From positions 744,001-808,000 of the forward strand of contig NZ_CP027062.1 of NCBI RefSeq assembly GCF_002966125.1: 64,000 bases of DNA. Direction: 5' to 3'. Below the pieces are notes generated by a model that was not told the origin of the DNA, searched no databases, and saw only the letters and a list, made by a program, of their open reading frames with translations. A program made the translations under genes and the position numbers. Of this stretch, positions 1-10,001 are shown in pieces; position 1 is the stretch's first letter; every line of letters starts with the position of its first letter. This stretch comes from Pukyongia salina (GTDB lineage: Bacteria > Bacteroidota > Bacteroidia > Flavobacteriales > Flavobacteriaceae).

Positions 1-10
1 CTTAATTCCA

Positions 11-2209
11 TTAGTCCTTCTTTAATTTCAATATAACACGGGTTCCTTCCTCGTTCTCAAATACGTTCTCCACCATCACTTCTACTTTATCGTCGTACAT
101 TTCGTTGAGGATGGCTATTCGCTTTTGGATGTTCCCCATGCCCTTGGATTTCTGTTTTTTCTGATTTTCTGTCTTGATCGCCTTGGACTTGCTCCTACCT
201 ATCCCATTATCCTCGATGATGATCCTAACAGTATCTTCGGAAACCGATTCGAATTTAATATCCAGTTTGCCTTTCTCCTCCTTGTATCTAAGTCCGTGCC
301 ATACTGCATTTTCCACGTAGGGCTGCAGTAACATTGGTGGAATAACAAATTCGTTCATGTTAATTTTTTCATCAACTGTGAATTGGTATTCAAATTTATC
401 CTTAAACCTGAAATGTTCCAGTTTGGTATACATTTTCAGCAGTTCGATTTCGTTGGCCAAGGGGATGAAATCTTCCTCGCTATTTTCCAATACCGAACGC
501 ATCAGCTGAGAGAAATCACTCAAGTATTTGTTTGCGGTCCTTTCATCATTACTGGCAATAAAGCTATTTACGGAATTGAGAGCGTTGAAGATGAAATGAG
601 GGTTCATCTGTGTTCTCAATGATTTAAGGGCTAAAAGGTTGTTAGCATACTTCTGTTGCCTAACATTTTTGTACTGGTAATAAGCAGTGAGCAGTAAAAG
701 TACCGCAATGAGAATTAAAGATCCTATGATCCATTTTTGAATTCGGTTATTCTTCTGGATCAACTCCTGGTTTTCAAATGCCAGTTTATAACGGCTCTCG
801 TTGAGTACCCTTTCATTTTCCAGACTGGTGATCCTGTTCTGCTTTAAGGCAATTTCCCTGCTGAATCTCGCGGCTTGCGATAATTCCTGTTCTTTCTTTA
901 CGTAAAGTTCGTCTACCACCTCTACATATTTCTCGTAATTCTCTGCGGCTTTTCCAAAATCACCTATTCCCTTATACACTTCCGAAAGTTTTCTAGTGGC
1001 ATCCTTCTGTACCAAAAGGTCTTCCTTCTTGTCTGCCTCTTCAATACTTTTCTTTAAAAACGGGATAGCATCCTCGTATTTATCCTGTGCCACATAGGCA
1101 TTGGCTATCTTGTAATTTTGGCGCTGCGGACTTATAGCCTCTGCTTCATCATCTTCCAAACTCTCTTCATCCAGACCTTTTAGTTCTTCCAGCAGTCCGG
1201 ACCTTAACTGTATTTCCTTATCAAAATCCCGATTCTGATTATAAAAATCGGCCACCTTATTCTTTTCTACCACTGCACGCTTCTTGTTCTCCTGCTTGGC
1301 TAGATTTAGTGAATTATCGAAGTATTGTTCTGCTTCCTTGGGCGCCCCGCTCTTGGCATAGGCCTCTCCTATCTTCGAATTTAGATCGGTTATCTTTGGA
1401 GTTATGCTATGCTTCCCGGCAATATTCAACGCTTGCTGGTAATTAAGGACACTCTTTTTCTGATCGTTGATCGCCCTGTAGGTGTCTCCCAGTCCTTCGT
1501 AAACTTCTACTTCCTGGTAGTTGGATAATTTCTCCTTAAGCAGCTTCTCGAAAAGGCTAATGCTTTCCTGGTAATTATTATTAGCAATAAAGGCTCTCCC
1601 TAATTTTATTCTAACATCGGTTCGGGATTGCGATGCAATGCTACTTTTGTAATTATCCACGGCGAGATCCGGTTGATTCCAGAACAGGTTAATATCCCCT
1701 AAAGTTTCGAAAGCTATACTATTATGCCTTCTGGAAGTAGCTTTCGCCTGAACCGATTGCAGGCTGCGTGTTACATATTCGATGCTTTTCTTGGCGTCCT
1801 TCTTCAAATAGAATCTTGCAGAATCGATCAACTTATTGAAGGTATTCTCAGTTTCATTCCTGCTCGAACTGGTTACAGGCAGCTTTTCTTCAACAATACT
1901 TGCATCTTTTACACGTATAGTGACATATTGTTTATCCTTAATGGTGTAATAAACTGTTTCGAAGGTGTCGCTTTTTACGATTAACTCGTCCCCTATTTCG
2001 GCTGATATAGCAAACTCTCCCGCACCATTGGTGGTGGTATAGCTTCCCCCGGGGATCTCTACATTTACTCTGGCAACAGGGCTATTGGTTTCATCCTCAA
2101 GTACAACGCCTTTCAATACAAAAGCGTTCGCAGATCGCTTCTGTACCTGCGAAACCAGAGGCTGTACAGCCAAGGTTAGAACGAATAATAAAATTGATAA
2201 CCGTTTCAT
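11..2209 (-). CDS. LytS-type sensor histidine kinase with carboxypeptidase-regulatory-like and TPR domains
   Basis: A 732-residue membrane sensor kinase. A signal peptide is followed by a carboxypeptidase-regulatory-like beta domain (about residues 30-105). An array of TPR helices (about 120-430) and a coiled coil come next, then one membrane helix (about 493-510). The cytoplasmic C-terminus is a His_kinase (PF06580) module: the phospho-acceptor His is about residue 538 in MNPHFIFNALN, and a HATPase region carries ENAVWHGLRY and EDNGIGR. Families of this kind signal to LytTR response regulators. The gene stops 10 bases from the window edge, so a partner regulator may lie just outside. The ATG start is preceded by AGGAG and gives a clean signal peptide. 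The input signal is unknown; the TPR domain probably binds a periplasmic protein or peptide. Confidence 0.9.
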   Translation of the reverse strand: MKRLSILLFVLTLAVQPLVSQVQKRSANAFVLKGVVLEDETNSPVARVNVEIPGGSYTTTNGAGEFAISAEIGDELIVKSDTFETVYYTIKDKQYVTIRVKDASIVEEKLPVTSSSRNETENTFNKLIDSARFYLKKDAKKSIEYVTRSLQSVQAKATSRRHNSIAFETLGDINLFWNQPDLAVDNYKSSIASQSRTDVRIKLGRAFIANNNYQESISLFEKLLKEKLSNYQEVEVYEGLGDTYRAINDQKKSVLNYQQALNIAGKHSITPKITDLNSKIGEAYAKSGAPKEAEQYFDNSLNLAKQENKKRAVVEKNKVADFYNQNRDFDKEIQLRSGLLEELKGLDEESLEDDEAEAISPQRQNYKIANAYVAQDKYEDAIPFLKKSIEEADKKEDLLVQKDATRKLSEVYKGIGDFGKAAENYEKYVEVVDELYVKKEQELSQAARFSREIALKQNRITSLENERVLNESRYKLAFENQELIQKNNRIQKWIIGSLILIAVLLLLTAYYQYKNVRQQKYANNLLALKSLRTQMNPHFIFNALNSVNSFIASNDERTANKYLSDFSQLMRSVLENSEEDFIPLANEIELLKMYTKLEHFRFKDKFEYQFTVDEKINMNEFVIPPMLLQPYVENAVWHGLRYKEEKGKLDIKFESVSEDTVRIIIEDNGIGRSKSKAIKTENQKKQKSKGMGNIQKRIAILNEMYDDKVEVMVENVFENEEGTRVILKLKKD

Positions 2210-2437
2210 TTACTCCTTAAAAAGGTAAACTTACATACTTTAAGCGGGTTTCTAAAACCTTGATCACCTCATTTTCCCTCAATTACCCTACCAAAATACG
2301 GCTTCCCTAAACAAATGACGCATTTACCTAAATGTAAGATACTGTTCCCTCAAAGTACTTTTTACACCATAAAAGTTGACCCTATGTTTACGCTAAATTA
2401 AAAACAGTGTACCCTGAAAGTATTACCTAAATTAAAA

Positions 2438-3595
2438 ATGATGAAAACATTAAAAATCTTTACAATCCTAATCGCACTTGGTTTTTCCGTCTCATGTAAA
2501 GCCGATGTGAAATCCAACGAACCTGTGGCAGAAATCGCCATGAATACTACTCCGGTAGCAAGCAAACACTACATAAAAGTGGCCTTACTACTTGATACCA
2601 GCAATAGCATGGACGGTTTGATCGATCAGGCCAAGGCACAGCTTTGGGAGATCGTGAATGAACTTTCTTATGCAAAATGCCGTAACCAAAGGCCCAACCT
2701 GCAGATCGCATTGTATGAGTATGGAAACGATAATCTTAACGCGAAGGACGGATATATTAGAAAGATCCTTGGCTTTACCGAGGATCTGGATGATGTTTCC
2801 AAGGAACTCTTCTCACTAACTACTAACGGAGGAAGCGAATATTGTGGTACTGTTATCCAGTCTTCTATTAAGCAACTGGACTGGGGTAATGATGCAGATG
2901 ATCTAAAAATGATCTTCATTGCAGGCAACGAGCCTTTTACACAAGGTAAGATCAATTATAAAGATGCAGCTGCCGAAGCAAAGGAAAAAGACATTGTTGT
3001 GAACACTATCTTCTGTGGCGATTACAACCATGGGATTTCTTCTAAATGGCAACACGGAGCGCAATTAACCTATGGCGATTATATGGCAATTAATCACAAT
3101 CAGCATACGGTACATATCGCATCTCCATACGATGATCTAATCCTCCAACTCAATGTCAAGCTAAATGGAACTTATATTCCTTACGGAAGTAAGGGAAGGA
3201 TGAAAGTAGCCATCCAGGAAGAGCAGGACGCAAATGCCGCCGAATATAATAAAGCTAATGCGGTTAGCCGTACAGTTTCTAAAGGATCTCATTTATATAA
3301 GAATAGTTCCTGGGATCTGGTGGATGCCGAAAAGGAAAAGGATTTTAGTTATGACGAGTTGAAAAAAGCAGATCTTCCGGATAATCTGAAAGGTAAATCC
3401 ACTGCCGAGATCAAAGCGTATGTATCTAAACAACGCAAGGAGAGGGAGGCAATACAAAGGGAGATCGCCCAATTAAATGAGAAACGCCGTCTATATCTGG
3501 CCGAAAAGAAGAAAGAGGGAGATAACGAGCTGGAAGGCGCCATGATCCAAGCCCTGAAAAGACAAGCCGAAAAGAAAGATTACAATTGGGATTAA
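2438..3595 (+). CDS. VWA-domain lipoprotein
   Basis: A 385-residue protein with a lipoprotein signal (cysteine about residue 20, SVSC). A von Willebrand factor A domain follows from about residue 43. Its metal-binding DxSxS motif is visible as DTSNS (53-57), with later strands containing LTTNGGSEYCG and MIFIAGNEPF. The usual MIDAS aspartate in the last loop appears to be replaced (AGNEP). The C-terminal third is highly charged and helical (KQRKEREAIQREIAQLNEKRR) and likely a coiled coil. The gene stands alone, divergent from the kinase and convergent with the PorP gene, with a terminator right after it. A second ATG three bases later could be the true start. The partner of the VWA domain cannot be deduced. 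Confidence 0.85.
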   Translation: MMKTLKIFTILIALGFSVSCKADVKSNEPVAEIAMNTTPVASKHYIKVALLLDTSNSMDGLIDQAKAQLWEIVNELSYAKCRNQRPNLQIALYEYGNDNLNAKDGYIRKILGFTEDLDDVSKELFSLTTNGGSEYCGTVIQSSIKQLDWGNDADDLKMIFIAGNEPFTQGKINYKDAAAEAKEKDIVVNTIFCGDYNHGISSKWQHGAQLTYGDYMAINHNQHTVHIASPYDDLILQLNVKLNGTYIPYGSKGRMKVAIQEEQDANAAEYNKANAVSRTVSKGSHLYKNSSWDLVDAEKEKDFSYDELKKADLPDNLKGKSTAEIKAYVSKQRKEREAIQREIAQLNEKRRLYLAEKKKEGDNELEGAMIQALKRQAEKKDYNWD

Positions 3596-3600
3596 AAGAA

Positions 3601-3628
3601 AAGCCCTGCAAATTGCAGGGCTTTTTTT
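3601..3628 (+). terminator. Rho-independent terminator after the VWA gene
   Basis: AGCCCTGCAA/TTGCAGGGCT forms a near-perfect stem followed by seven T. The stem starts 6 bases after the VWA stop and ends at the stop of the oppositely oriented PorP gene. It is A-rich on its left side, so it may serve both convergent genes. Confidence 0.9.
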
Positions 3629-3629
3629 G

Positions 3630-4634
3630 TTAGTTGATCGCGGGACAATTACAGTTATAGGGTTCTGGCCTGTTTCCTAAGAAATCATAACCCAGGGTGA
3701 TCTGGTGAAAGCCACCACTTTGGAAACGAACGTTCCCTGCCTGGTACGAATAGTTATAGGCGAACATCCAGTTATTGTAATTCACGCCAATTATTGGTGT
3801 CCAGTATTGTAATTTTTGAGTATTAACTTCGGTTCCGTCCAGAAATTCGGATCCGTCGAAACTTCTGCGATAGGAGATCCCTCCCCACAGTTTTCCAAAA
3901 TCCATTGTGCGATATACTTTAAAGTTGATATCGATGGCTTGCTCTCCTGTACGTTCTCTCCATTGGAAAAGGAAAGAGGGTTCGTAAGACCAGGTAGAAT
4001 AAACGCCACTCCCGAGCGCATAGGCAGCAGAGATTAAATATTGTCTCTGGTTATTGGGTTCAAATTTTTCTGAAAAAAGATTTCTGTTCTGAAATATGAT
4101 ATTCTTAACCGTAAAATGTCCAGAGAAATTCAAAAAGTTATAGGATATCCCGGCGTCCAGGTTAAAATAGGAACTACTTTGAATAATTCCGGCAATCACC
4201 GGATCGAAATCATTGGGATCGAATTGAGTTTCATCTAGTCTTGATTGAACCAGCCCTGCACTCAATCCAAATGACAATTGATTGAGGTCTGCCTCTGTAC
4301 GTGAGAACATAATATGGTGGGCGTAGGTTAAATATCCTCCCGTTTGAGAATGATATCCGTTTCTATCGTTAAAAATTATTGCCCCAACTCCCGAACGATC
4401 ACCTAATCGCGCATTAAAACTAAGCGTTTGGAGGTTAGGTGCTTCATCCTGATCAAACCACTGCTGTCTTGCTGTTAGTCTCAATTGGTTGTGAGAAGCG
4501 GCTCCCGCCATCGAAGGGTGTAATAGATAAAGGTTGTCTGCAAAATAATCTGTATATACCGGGATACCGTCCTGTGCATATGTAAATGAGCCAATAAGCA
4601 GGAACAGTATAAAGTAGGTTTTTCTAATCTTCAT
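3630..4634 (-). CDS. PorP/SprF family type IX secretion outer-membrane protein
   Basis: A 334-residue protein with a signal peptide and the alternating-strand pattern of an outer-membrane beta-barrel. It shows typical PorP/SprF features: PVYTDYFADNLYLLHPSMAGA at the N-terminus, LRLTARQQWFDQDEAP, ending in ITLGYDF. Members of this family act with type IX substrates that have a type B C-terminal domain, as SprF does for SprB in Flavobacterium johnsoniae. It lies 12 bases downstream of the giant repeat adhesin, which ends in such a domain, so the two are very likely co-transcribed partners. Which exact PorP/SprF paralogue this is cannot be told. Confidence 0.9.
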   Translation of the reverse strand: MKIRKTYFILFLLIGSFTYAQDGIPVYTDYFADNLYLLHPSMAGAASHNQLRLTARQQWFDQDEAPNLQTLSFNARLGDRSGVGAIIFNDRNGYHSQTGGYLTYAHHIMFSRTEADLNQLSFGLSAGLVQSRLDETQFDPNDFDPVIAGIIQSSSYFNLDAGISYNFLNFSGHFTVKNIIFQNRNLFSEKFEPNNQRQYLISAAYALGSGVYSTWSYEPSFLFQWRERTGEQAIDINFKVYRTMDFGKLWGGISYRRSFDGSEFLDGTEVNTQKLQYWTPIIGVNYNNWMFAYNYSYQAGNVRFQSGGFHQITLGYDFLGNRPEPYNCNCPAIN

Positions 4635-4646
4635 AGTAAATTATGT

Positions 4647-7600
4647 CTATCGTTTTAGGGTAAAGTGTCCTTTAAACTCTTTTCGGGTTTCATCTTCGGT
4701 GTATTCCACCAAAAACCAGTAATCGCTCGAGGGCATCGGGTTTCCGTTATAGGTGCCGTCCCAGCCCTCTCCCAAAGGACTCAACTGCTTAAGCAGCTTG
4801 CCGAACCTGTCAAATATATAAATTTTTGCCGTAGGGTCACCACCGGCGATCCCGATGATGTTCCAGGTGTCGTGATAGCCATCCTGGTTGGGAGTGACAA
4901 AACGAGGATAGTCGATGATACTCACCTCTACCGTTACACTACCACAACCATTAACATCCTTGATCGTTACCAGGTGCATCCCCGGTAATACCCCCTCGAA
5001 CAAGCCCTCACTCTGGAAAGGACCATCGTCCAGCTGGAAGCTATACTCCCCCAATCCCTCGGCCGTAGCCTGGATCGCATGGGCGCCCGCAAAGGCAGGT
5101 GTAACCACCTGTGCATCCCATGCAAGGGGCGGAGACGATATGGTAACGGTCGTAACAGCCTCGGTGCTGCAGCCACTGTTGTTCTCGGTAACGATCACAC
5201 TGTAGGTGCCACCACTAAGAGCAACGATCGATGGATCGTCCTGACCCAACTGCAACTGTCCGTCGATAAACCATTCAAAACTATAAAGAGCAGGATCCAG
5301 ACCCGTATCGATCACAGGGGGCGATAAAGATCCCTCCTCCTGGGGAATCGGATTGCCATTGGCATCCACACACAGGCGATAACTCTCCTCCAAAAATACC
5401 TCCGGTAATTCCTCTACCTTTAAGATCACCTGGGTAATATCATAACAGTCCGTGCCACTGTTCTCCACCCGGGCGTAGATCAGCTGCGGGTTGATCGTAT
5501 TGGCAAATGGACTGCCCAATGCATTGGTGTTGGCATGAGCATCCTCCAGGGTAGGATGGAAACTCAACAGATAGACCGAAGGATCCTGACCCCCCAAAAT
5601 CTGGTCGATCACCACCTGACTCTCCGCAGTACTGCCGTCCAGAACAAACTCCCCCAGACCGTCATTTGGCTCCACATTGTCACATATAATATACGGATCG
5701 GGAGTCGTGGCCACTGCACCCTCGCGCTCCTCGATCTCAAAACTCTGCTGGGCTATATAACAACCCGTATCACTGTTTAAGATCCCCACATAGATCGTCT
5801 GGGGATTGGTCGTGTTAGGATACGAAGTGGTGTTTAAGATCGGATTGAGCTGCGCATCGGCCTCCGCCTGACTCTCATAGAAACTCACCTGGAAGATCCC
5901 AGGATCCTGCCCCCCTAAGATCTCCTCGATCTTAGAGCTTAGATCAAACAACCCAAATCCATCCGAAGGTACCTCACACAAAATAAGAGGCGTAATGACA
6001 GCCGTAGCATCCGGAAGAGGATCAACGATCAACACCAACTCAACGATCTCAAAACATCCCTCAGGAATCGTATTGTTCTCTACCCGTACATAGATCGTCT
6101 GAGGACTACTGGTATTGGTATACATGGTAGGATCCACTATCGCATTGAGCCCGTCGAAGGCCTCCTGGTAACTCTCATGATAGGTCAGATCCCAAGGACT
6201 ACCCCCGGTGATCTGTAAGGCGGCCTGGGTGAGATCGAAAACCTCCATCCCATCCCCCGGATCATTCACATCACAGAGCGAAAGAGCCTCCGGAGTACCC
6301 GGCTCAGGATTGGCATTGACCCGAAGGGTTAAACTCACCGTGGTATCCACACATCCACTGTTGCCGTCGGTAACCCGTACAAAAACCGTCTGGGGATTGC
6401 TTATATTCTCATAGGCCGTCGCAGGATCGATCGCATTGGTATTGTTCTGCGCATCGGCCAGGGTCTCATAGTACTGTACCCCAACGCCCAATACACCACC
6501 GGTGATCTCATCGTTCTTTACCGTGAGATCAAACAAGGTAACACCATCATTGGGCTCACCCACATCATCACACACACTCAAAGGAGTGGGCTGGGTAACT
6601 CCAGGACCCTCAGGCGTCTGAAGCTCAAAGGAGGTAATGGCAAAACAACCACTGCCATTGTGGGTCAATCGTACCCAGATCGTCTGAGGATTAGACGTAT
6701 TCTGATAGGCCGTAGGCGTACCGATAAAAGGCGTACCCGCCTGTGCAGAAGCCAAACTCTCATGATAGGTGATCGTATGCTCACCAGGATCCTGACTGCC
6801 CAATACAGCAGCATCCTGAAGCGTAAGATCGAAGGTCTCTACCCCATTGCCCTCAGGATCACAGATCACCAAAGGATCTAACGTTAAGGGAACCACAGGG
6901 GTGGGAACCGCAATTAATTCTAACTCAACCACGCGGTAACAACCCGTGTTGAAAGGAGGAGGATTGATAGGAGAATAGGTCGCTCGTGCATAAACCGTCT
7001 GAGATCCCGATACAATATTCTGATACGGACTCGATAACGCAAAAATACCCGCCTGGGCATCGGCCAGAGTCTCATGATAGGTGATCGCCACCAACTCCCC
7101 GCCGGCTATCTCCGTATTCTTACTGTTGAGATCGAAAAGCGCAAAACCATCGTTGTCCGCATCACAAACCTCCAAGGGCGTAGGAGTCACAGGAGAAGGA
7201 ACCGGATTGACCACCAGATCCAAAGTGAAACCCTGACTGGTCACACAACCCGTGGTGGCCCCCACAGCACGAATGTAGATCGTCTGAGGCTGAGGAACCT
7301 GATTGACATACGGACTGCTCAACGCATTGGCTCCCGTATCGGCATCTGCCTGGGTCTCGTGATAGGTGATCACAATACCCGGATCACCACCGGTGATCTC
7401 AAAGGTCTTACTCTCCAGATTGAAGGGCTCCATCTCATCCCCGGGATTGTTTACATCACATAACTCCAAAGGAGTAGGCGCATTGATCTGAGGTGGCAGG
7501 TTCACCTGTAACTCTAAGGTCGTCTGACCCTGACATCCGTTGCTGATATCCTCAACAACCACATAGATCGTCTGGGGATTAGACAGGTTCGGATAGGCCG

Positions 7601-9974
7601 TGGTGTTCACAATGGCAATACTAAGGGCCGGATCCTCATAATAGGTGATCGTATAATCACTCGGGTTCAACGACCCCAAAATCTCAGCCTCGGCCTGGGT
7701 GAGATCAAACAAGGCAAAACCATCGTTGTCATCATCACAAACCACCAAAGGCTGTGGATCGTTGATCAAAGGAGAATCCTGAACAATAAGGAGCAGGGTC
7801 GTGGTCGAATAACAACCCGTAGCAATATCGGTAAGACGTACATAGACCGTCTGTAGAAAAGGATCCACATTGGCATAAGGACTCACCAGTGCATTGACAT
7901 TGTTTTGGGCATCGGCAAGGGTCTCGTGGTAACTCACCACCAAATTACCCGAAGGGTTCCCGTTGACCACATCCTCATCGGCATCGGTAAGGGTAAACTC
8001 CCCAAAACCATCATTGTCATCATCACAATAGGTTAACGGATCAGGCTGAAAGATCTCAGGGGCCATCACAACCACCAGATCCATCGCAAAGGTGCCGTAG
8101 CAACCCGTCATGTTATCCTCCACACGTACATAGATCGTCTCACCCGCACTGGTATAAGGAATCGCTAAAGGATTGGTGTTGGCATCGGCATCCACCTGGG
8201 TGGGGTGATAACTTACACTCAAAGCCAAATTACCATCCACGATCGTGGCATTCTGCATATTTAGATCGAAATCCTCTACCCCATCCCCATCATTGTCGCA
8301 CTGCTCGAAAACAGGTACTTCAACAAAAGAAGGAATACTGCCCAAGATCAAACCAAAACTACCCACCGTATAACAACCCGCACTGTTCTCACCCCGTACC
8401 CAGATCACCTCACCACCACTGCCATAAGCATTGGCAGGCATGATAGGATTCAACCCAGCCTCAGCCTCAGGCTGACTCTGGTGATAGGTAAGGGTGACAT
8501 TGACCAAAATGTTCAAAATCTCAGCATCCTTGCTCGTGAGATCAAAAATCTCTATCCCATCACCGTCGTTGTCGCAAATGAAATAATCACTAATGGGGTC
8601 TGTAAGAGCCGGTGCATCGTCTACCTGCAGATTTAGCGGTACTACGTCGTAGCAATTAAAATTAGTTTCTTCCAGCCTCGCCCAGACAGTCTGGAATCCG
8701 GCCTGTGTATTTGTATAAGCAGTGGGATCGGGAAATGGAAAGAATCCACCTTCGGCCGCAGCCTGGGTGTTGTGATAAGTAACTACAGTATTAGGTTGTC
8801 CATTTATAATCTGGGCATCCCTAATAGTTAGATCGAATTCGGCAAAACCATCATTAGGCACCTCATCACAGAGCACAATATCATCTGGCACGACGGCAAC
8901 CGGCTGTGGCGCAAATTCTACCACTATATCGTCAAAGGCGGTACAACCACCACCCACTGTAGCTTCAACGCCGTAAGTTCCGGCCTGAGTAACAAGGAGA
9001 GATGAGTTTGTCTCACCGGGCAGAATATCGAATACCATTGTGACAGGGTTCCACACATACCACTGGTAGGTTGTCTGGCCTGATAGATCGGGCACAAGTT
9101 CGATTAAAACATCCTCTCCTTCACAAGGCGCATTTCCAGCGGCAATTGTGAGGTCCGGAGGAAGGCTAATCCCTATATTAAAGGATCCGGCTTCCAGAAA
9201 AACTGCCATATCCAGGGCAGTATCTGTCTCGTCTGCTACCACCATCTTGATGGTGTAGGTATTTCCTACGGTAACATTTCCCTGAGCGGATAACTGTACG
9301 ATCTGGCCGTTATAATCGATGGCAGCATTAGCTGCAATATTGTATGGTTCGAAATTATATTTATCGAAATACTCCTCGTTGATAGCAGGACACTGGCCTA
9401 TAACCTCAGGATGGATATTAGTGACCTCTATAGGGACAGCAGTTCCCGGCAGAACAGCCAGGTTTTGAACGGTCCCGGTTGCCTGATCTGTGAGGATAAA
9501 TGCAAAGGCATCGGAAAAGGTGCATTCGAAGTTCTGGTCGTATTCTTCAGAAGCCATGATAAAATCGAAACTTATCTGGCTGATCTGCGGTACAAAGTCG
9601 AAAGAGATCCAGGAAGCATTGTTGGTATTGGTGGCGGTTGTCACTGCCTCAAGATCCGGATCTCCCGGCCAACCAAGACCACCATCACTATGAACTGTTA
9701 AATTGGGGCCAGGTGCATTTTGAACATTACCTGAACACAATATTATCCCCGATTCGAAGGGAAAATCGGACCCATTGGCCTCGAAATATGCAATCCCATT
9801 ATCATCACCAAAATTAGTTCCTGTACTCTGCTGAAAATTGTCAACAACCGCACAAGTACTGTTTATCAGAATATCTTCCACCAATTCCTGTGTGGTATAG
9901 GATTCATCCACTGTAATTTGTGCATGACCCAGAACCATGAAGAAAAGTAGAATGGGGAGTAAAAATCTCTTCAT
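4647..9974 (-). CDS. Giant repeat surface protein with choice-of-anchor L domain and type B T9SS sorting domain
   Basis: A 1775-residue secreted protein. Order of parts: signal peptide (to about 19); choice-of-anchor L domain (about 30-270, with MASEEYDQNF and SDAFAFILTD); an Ig-like domain with paired Cys (about 275-360). Then come twelve units of about 85-105 residues, each opening with CDxDxDGxxxFDLT, passing through TYHETxADA and closing with PQTIYVRVxxxxTGC. Two further Ig/PKD-like segments follow, then the gliding-motility-associated C-terminal domain (VTPNQDGYHDTWNI to FKGHFTLKR). The acidic DxDxDG openings suggest Ca2+ binding. Probable role: cell-surface adhesin exported by the type IX system with its downstream PorP/SprF partner. 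Codon and base use changes near position 8600 (see findings). Confidence 0.9.
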   Translation of the reverse strand: MKRFLLPILLFFMVLGHAQITVDESYTTQELVEDILINSTCAVVDNFQQSTGTNFGDDNGIAYFEANGSDFPFESGIILCSGNVQNAPGPNLTVHSDGGLGWPGDPDLEAVTTATNTNNASWISFDFVPQISQISFDFIMASEEYDQNFECTFSDAFAFILTDQATGTVQNLAVLPGTAVPIEVTNIHPEVIGQCPAINEEYFDKYNFEPYNIAANAAIDYNGQIVQLSAQGNVTVGNTYTIKMVVADETDTALDMAVFLEAGSFNIGISLPPDLTIAAGNAPCEGEDVLIELVPDLSGQTTYQWYVWNPVTMVFDILPGETNSSLLVTQAGTYGVEATVGGGCTAFDDIVVEFAPQPVAVVPDDIVLCDEVPNDGFAEFDLTIRDAQIINGQPNTVVTYHNTQAAAEGGFFPFPDPTAYTNTQAGFQTVWARLEETNFNCYDVVPLNLQVDDAPALTDPISDYFICDNDGDGIEIFDLTSKDAEILNILVNVTLTYHQSQPEAEAGLNPIMPANAYGSGGEVIWVRGENSAGCYTVGSFGLILGSIPSFVEVPVFEQCDNDGDGVEDFDLNMQNATIVDGNLALSVSYHPTQVDADANTNPLAIPYTSAGETIYVRVEDNMTGCYGTFAMDLVVVMAPEIFQPDPLTYCDDDNDGFGEFTLTDADEDVVNGNPSGNLVVSYHETLADAQNNVNALVSPYANVDPFLQTVYVRLTDIATGCYSTTTLLLIVQDSPLINDPQPLVVCDDDNDGFALFDLTQAEAEILGSLNPSDYTITYYEDPALSIAIVNTTAYPNLSNPQTIYVVVEDISNGCQGQTTLELQVNLPPQINAPTPLELCDVNNPGDEMEPFNLESKTFEITGGDPGIVITYHETQADADTGANALSSPYVNQVPQPQTIYIRAVGATTGCVTSQGFTLDLVVNPVPSPVTPTPLEVCDADNDGFALFDLNSKNTEIAGGELVAITYHETLADAQAGIFALSSPYQNIVSGSQTVYARATYSPINPPPFNTGCYRVVELELIAVPTPVVPLTLDPLVICDPEGNGVETFDLTLQDAAVLGSQDPGEHTITYHESLASAQAGTPFIGTPTAYQNTSNPQTIWVRLTHNGSGCFAITSFELQTPEGPGVTQPTPLSVCDDVGEPNDGVTLFDLTVKNDEITGGVLGVGVQYYETLADAQNNTNAIDPATAYENISNPQTVFVRVTDGNSGCVDTTVSLTLRVNANPEPGTPEALSLCDVNDPGDGMEVFDLTQAALQITGGSPWDLTYHESYQEAFDGLNAIVDPTMYTNTSSPQTIYVRVENNTIPEGCFEIVELVLIVDPLPDATAVITPLILCEVPSDGFGLFDLSSKIEEILGGQDPGIFQVSFYESQAEADAQLNPILNTTSYPNTTNPQTIYVGILNSDTGCYIAQQSFEIEEREGAVATTPDPYIICDNVEPNDGLGEFVLDGSTAESQVVIDQILGGQDPSVYLLSFHPTLEDAHANTNALGSPFANTINPQLIYARVENSGTDCYDITQVILKVEELPEVFLEESYRLCVDANGNPIPQEEGSLSPPVIDTGLDPALYSFEWFIDGQLQLGQDDPSIVALSGGTYSVIVTENNSGCSTEAVTTVTISSPPLAWDAQVVTPAFAGAHAIQATAEGLGEYSFQLDDGPFQSEGLFEGVLPGMHLVTIKDVNGCGSVTVEVSIIDYPRFVTPNQDGYHDTWNIIGIAGGDPTAKIYIFDRFGKLLKQLSPLGEGWDGTYNGNPMPSSDYWFLVEYTEDETRKEFKGHFTLKR
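5400..8905 (-). repeat. Array of 12 in-frame tandem repeats inside the giant surface protein
   Basis: Twelve coding units average about 290 bases. Each encodes CD..D.DG..FDL, then TYHET.ADA, then Q.IYVRV and a GC pair of residues near the end. DNA-level similarity is high at some points: a core reading ATAGATCGTCTG on the plus strand recurs at roughly 5783, 6083, 7563 and 8133, and shorter forms occur in other units. Units differ enough in sequence that they are old duplications, not a recent perfect expansion. Confidence 0.85.
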
Positions 9975-9993
9975 ACGTAGGTTGTTATCGCAC

Positions 9994-10001
9994 CAAATAT
10001 A
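9994..10001 (-). promoter_or_regulatory. Probable promoter -7 box of the giant surface protein operon
   Basis: Read on the minus strand this is TATATTTG, a perfect TAnnTTTG box, 19 bases upstream of the ATG. I see no clear TTG -33 element at the usual distance. It abuts the oppositely directed nifU promoter, so the two may compete. Confidence 0.5.

Noticed and set aside
5079-8900. Several plus-strand reading frames of 70-130 codons opposite the giant surface protein
   Set aside because: They mirror the repeat units, have no start context or domain pattern and repeat with the array period; they are shadows of the real gene.
5400-8905. CRISPR-like repetition
   Set aside because: The repeats are about 290 bases, coding, in frame and divergent; no short identical repeats with unique spacers exist and no cas genes are present.
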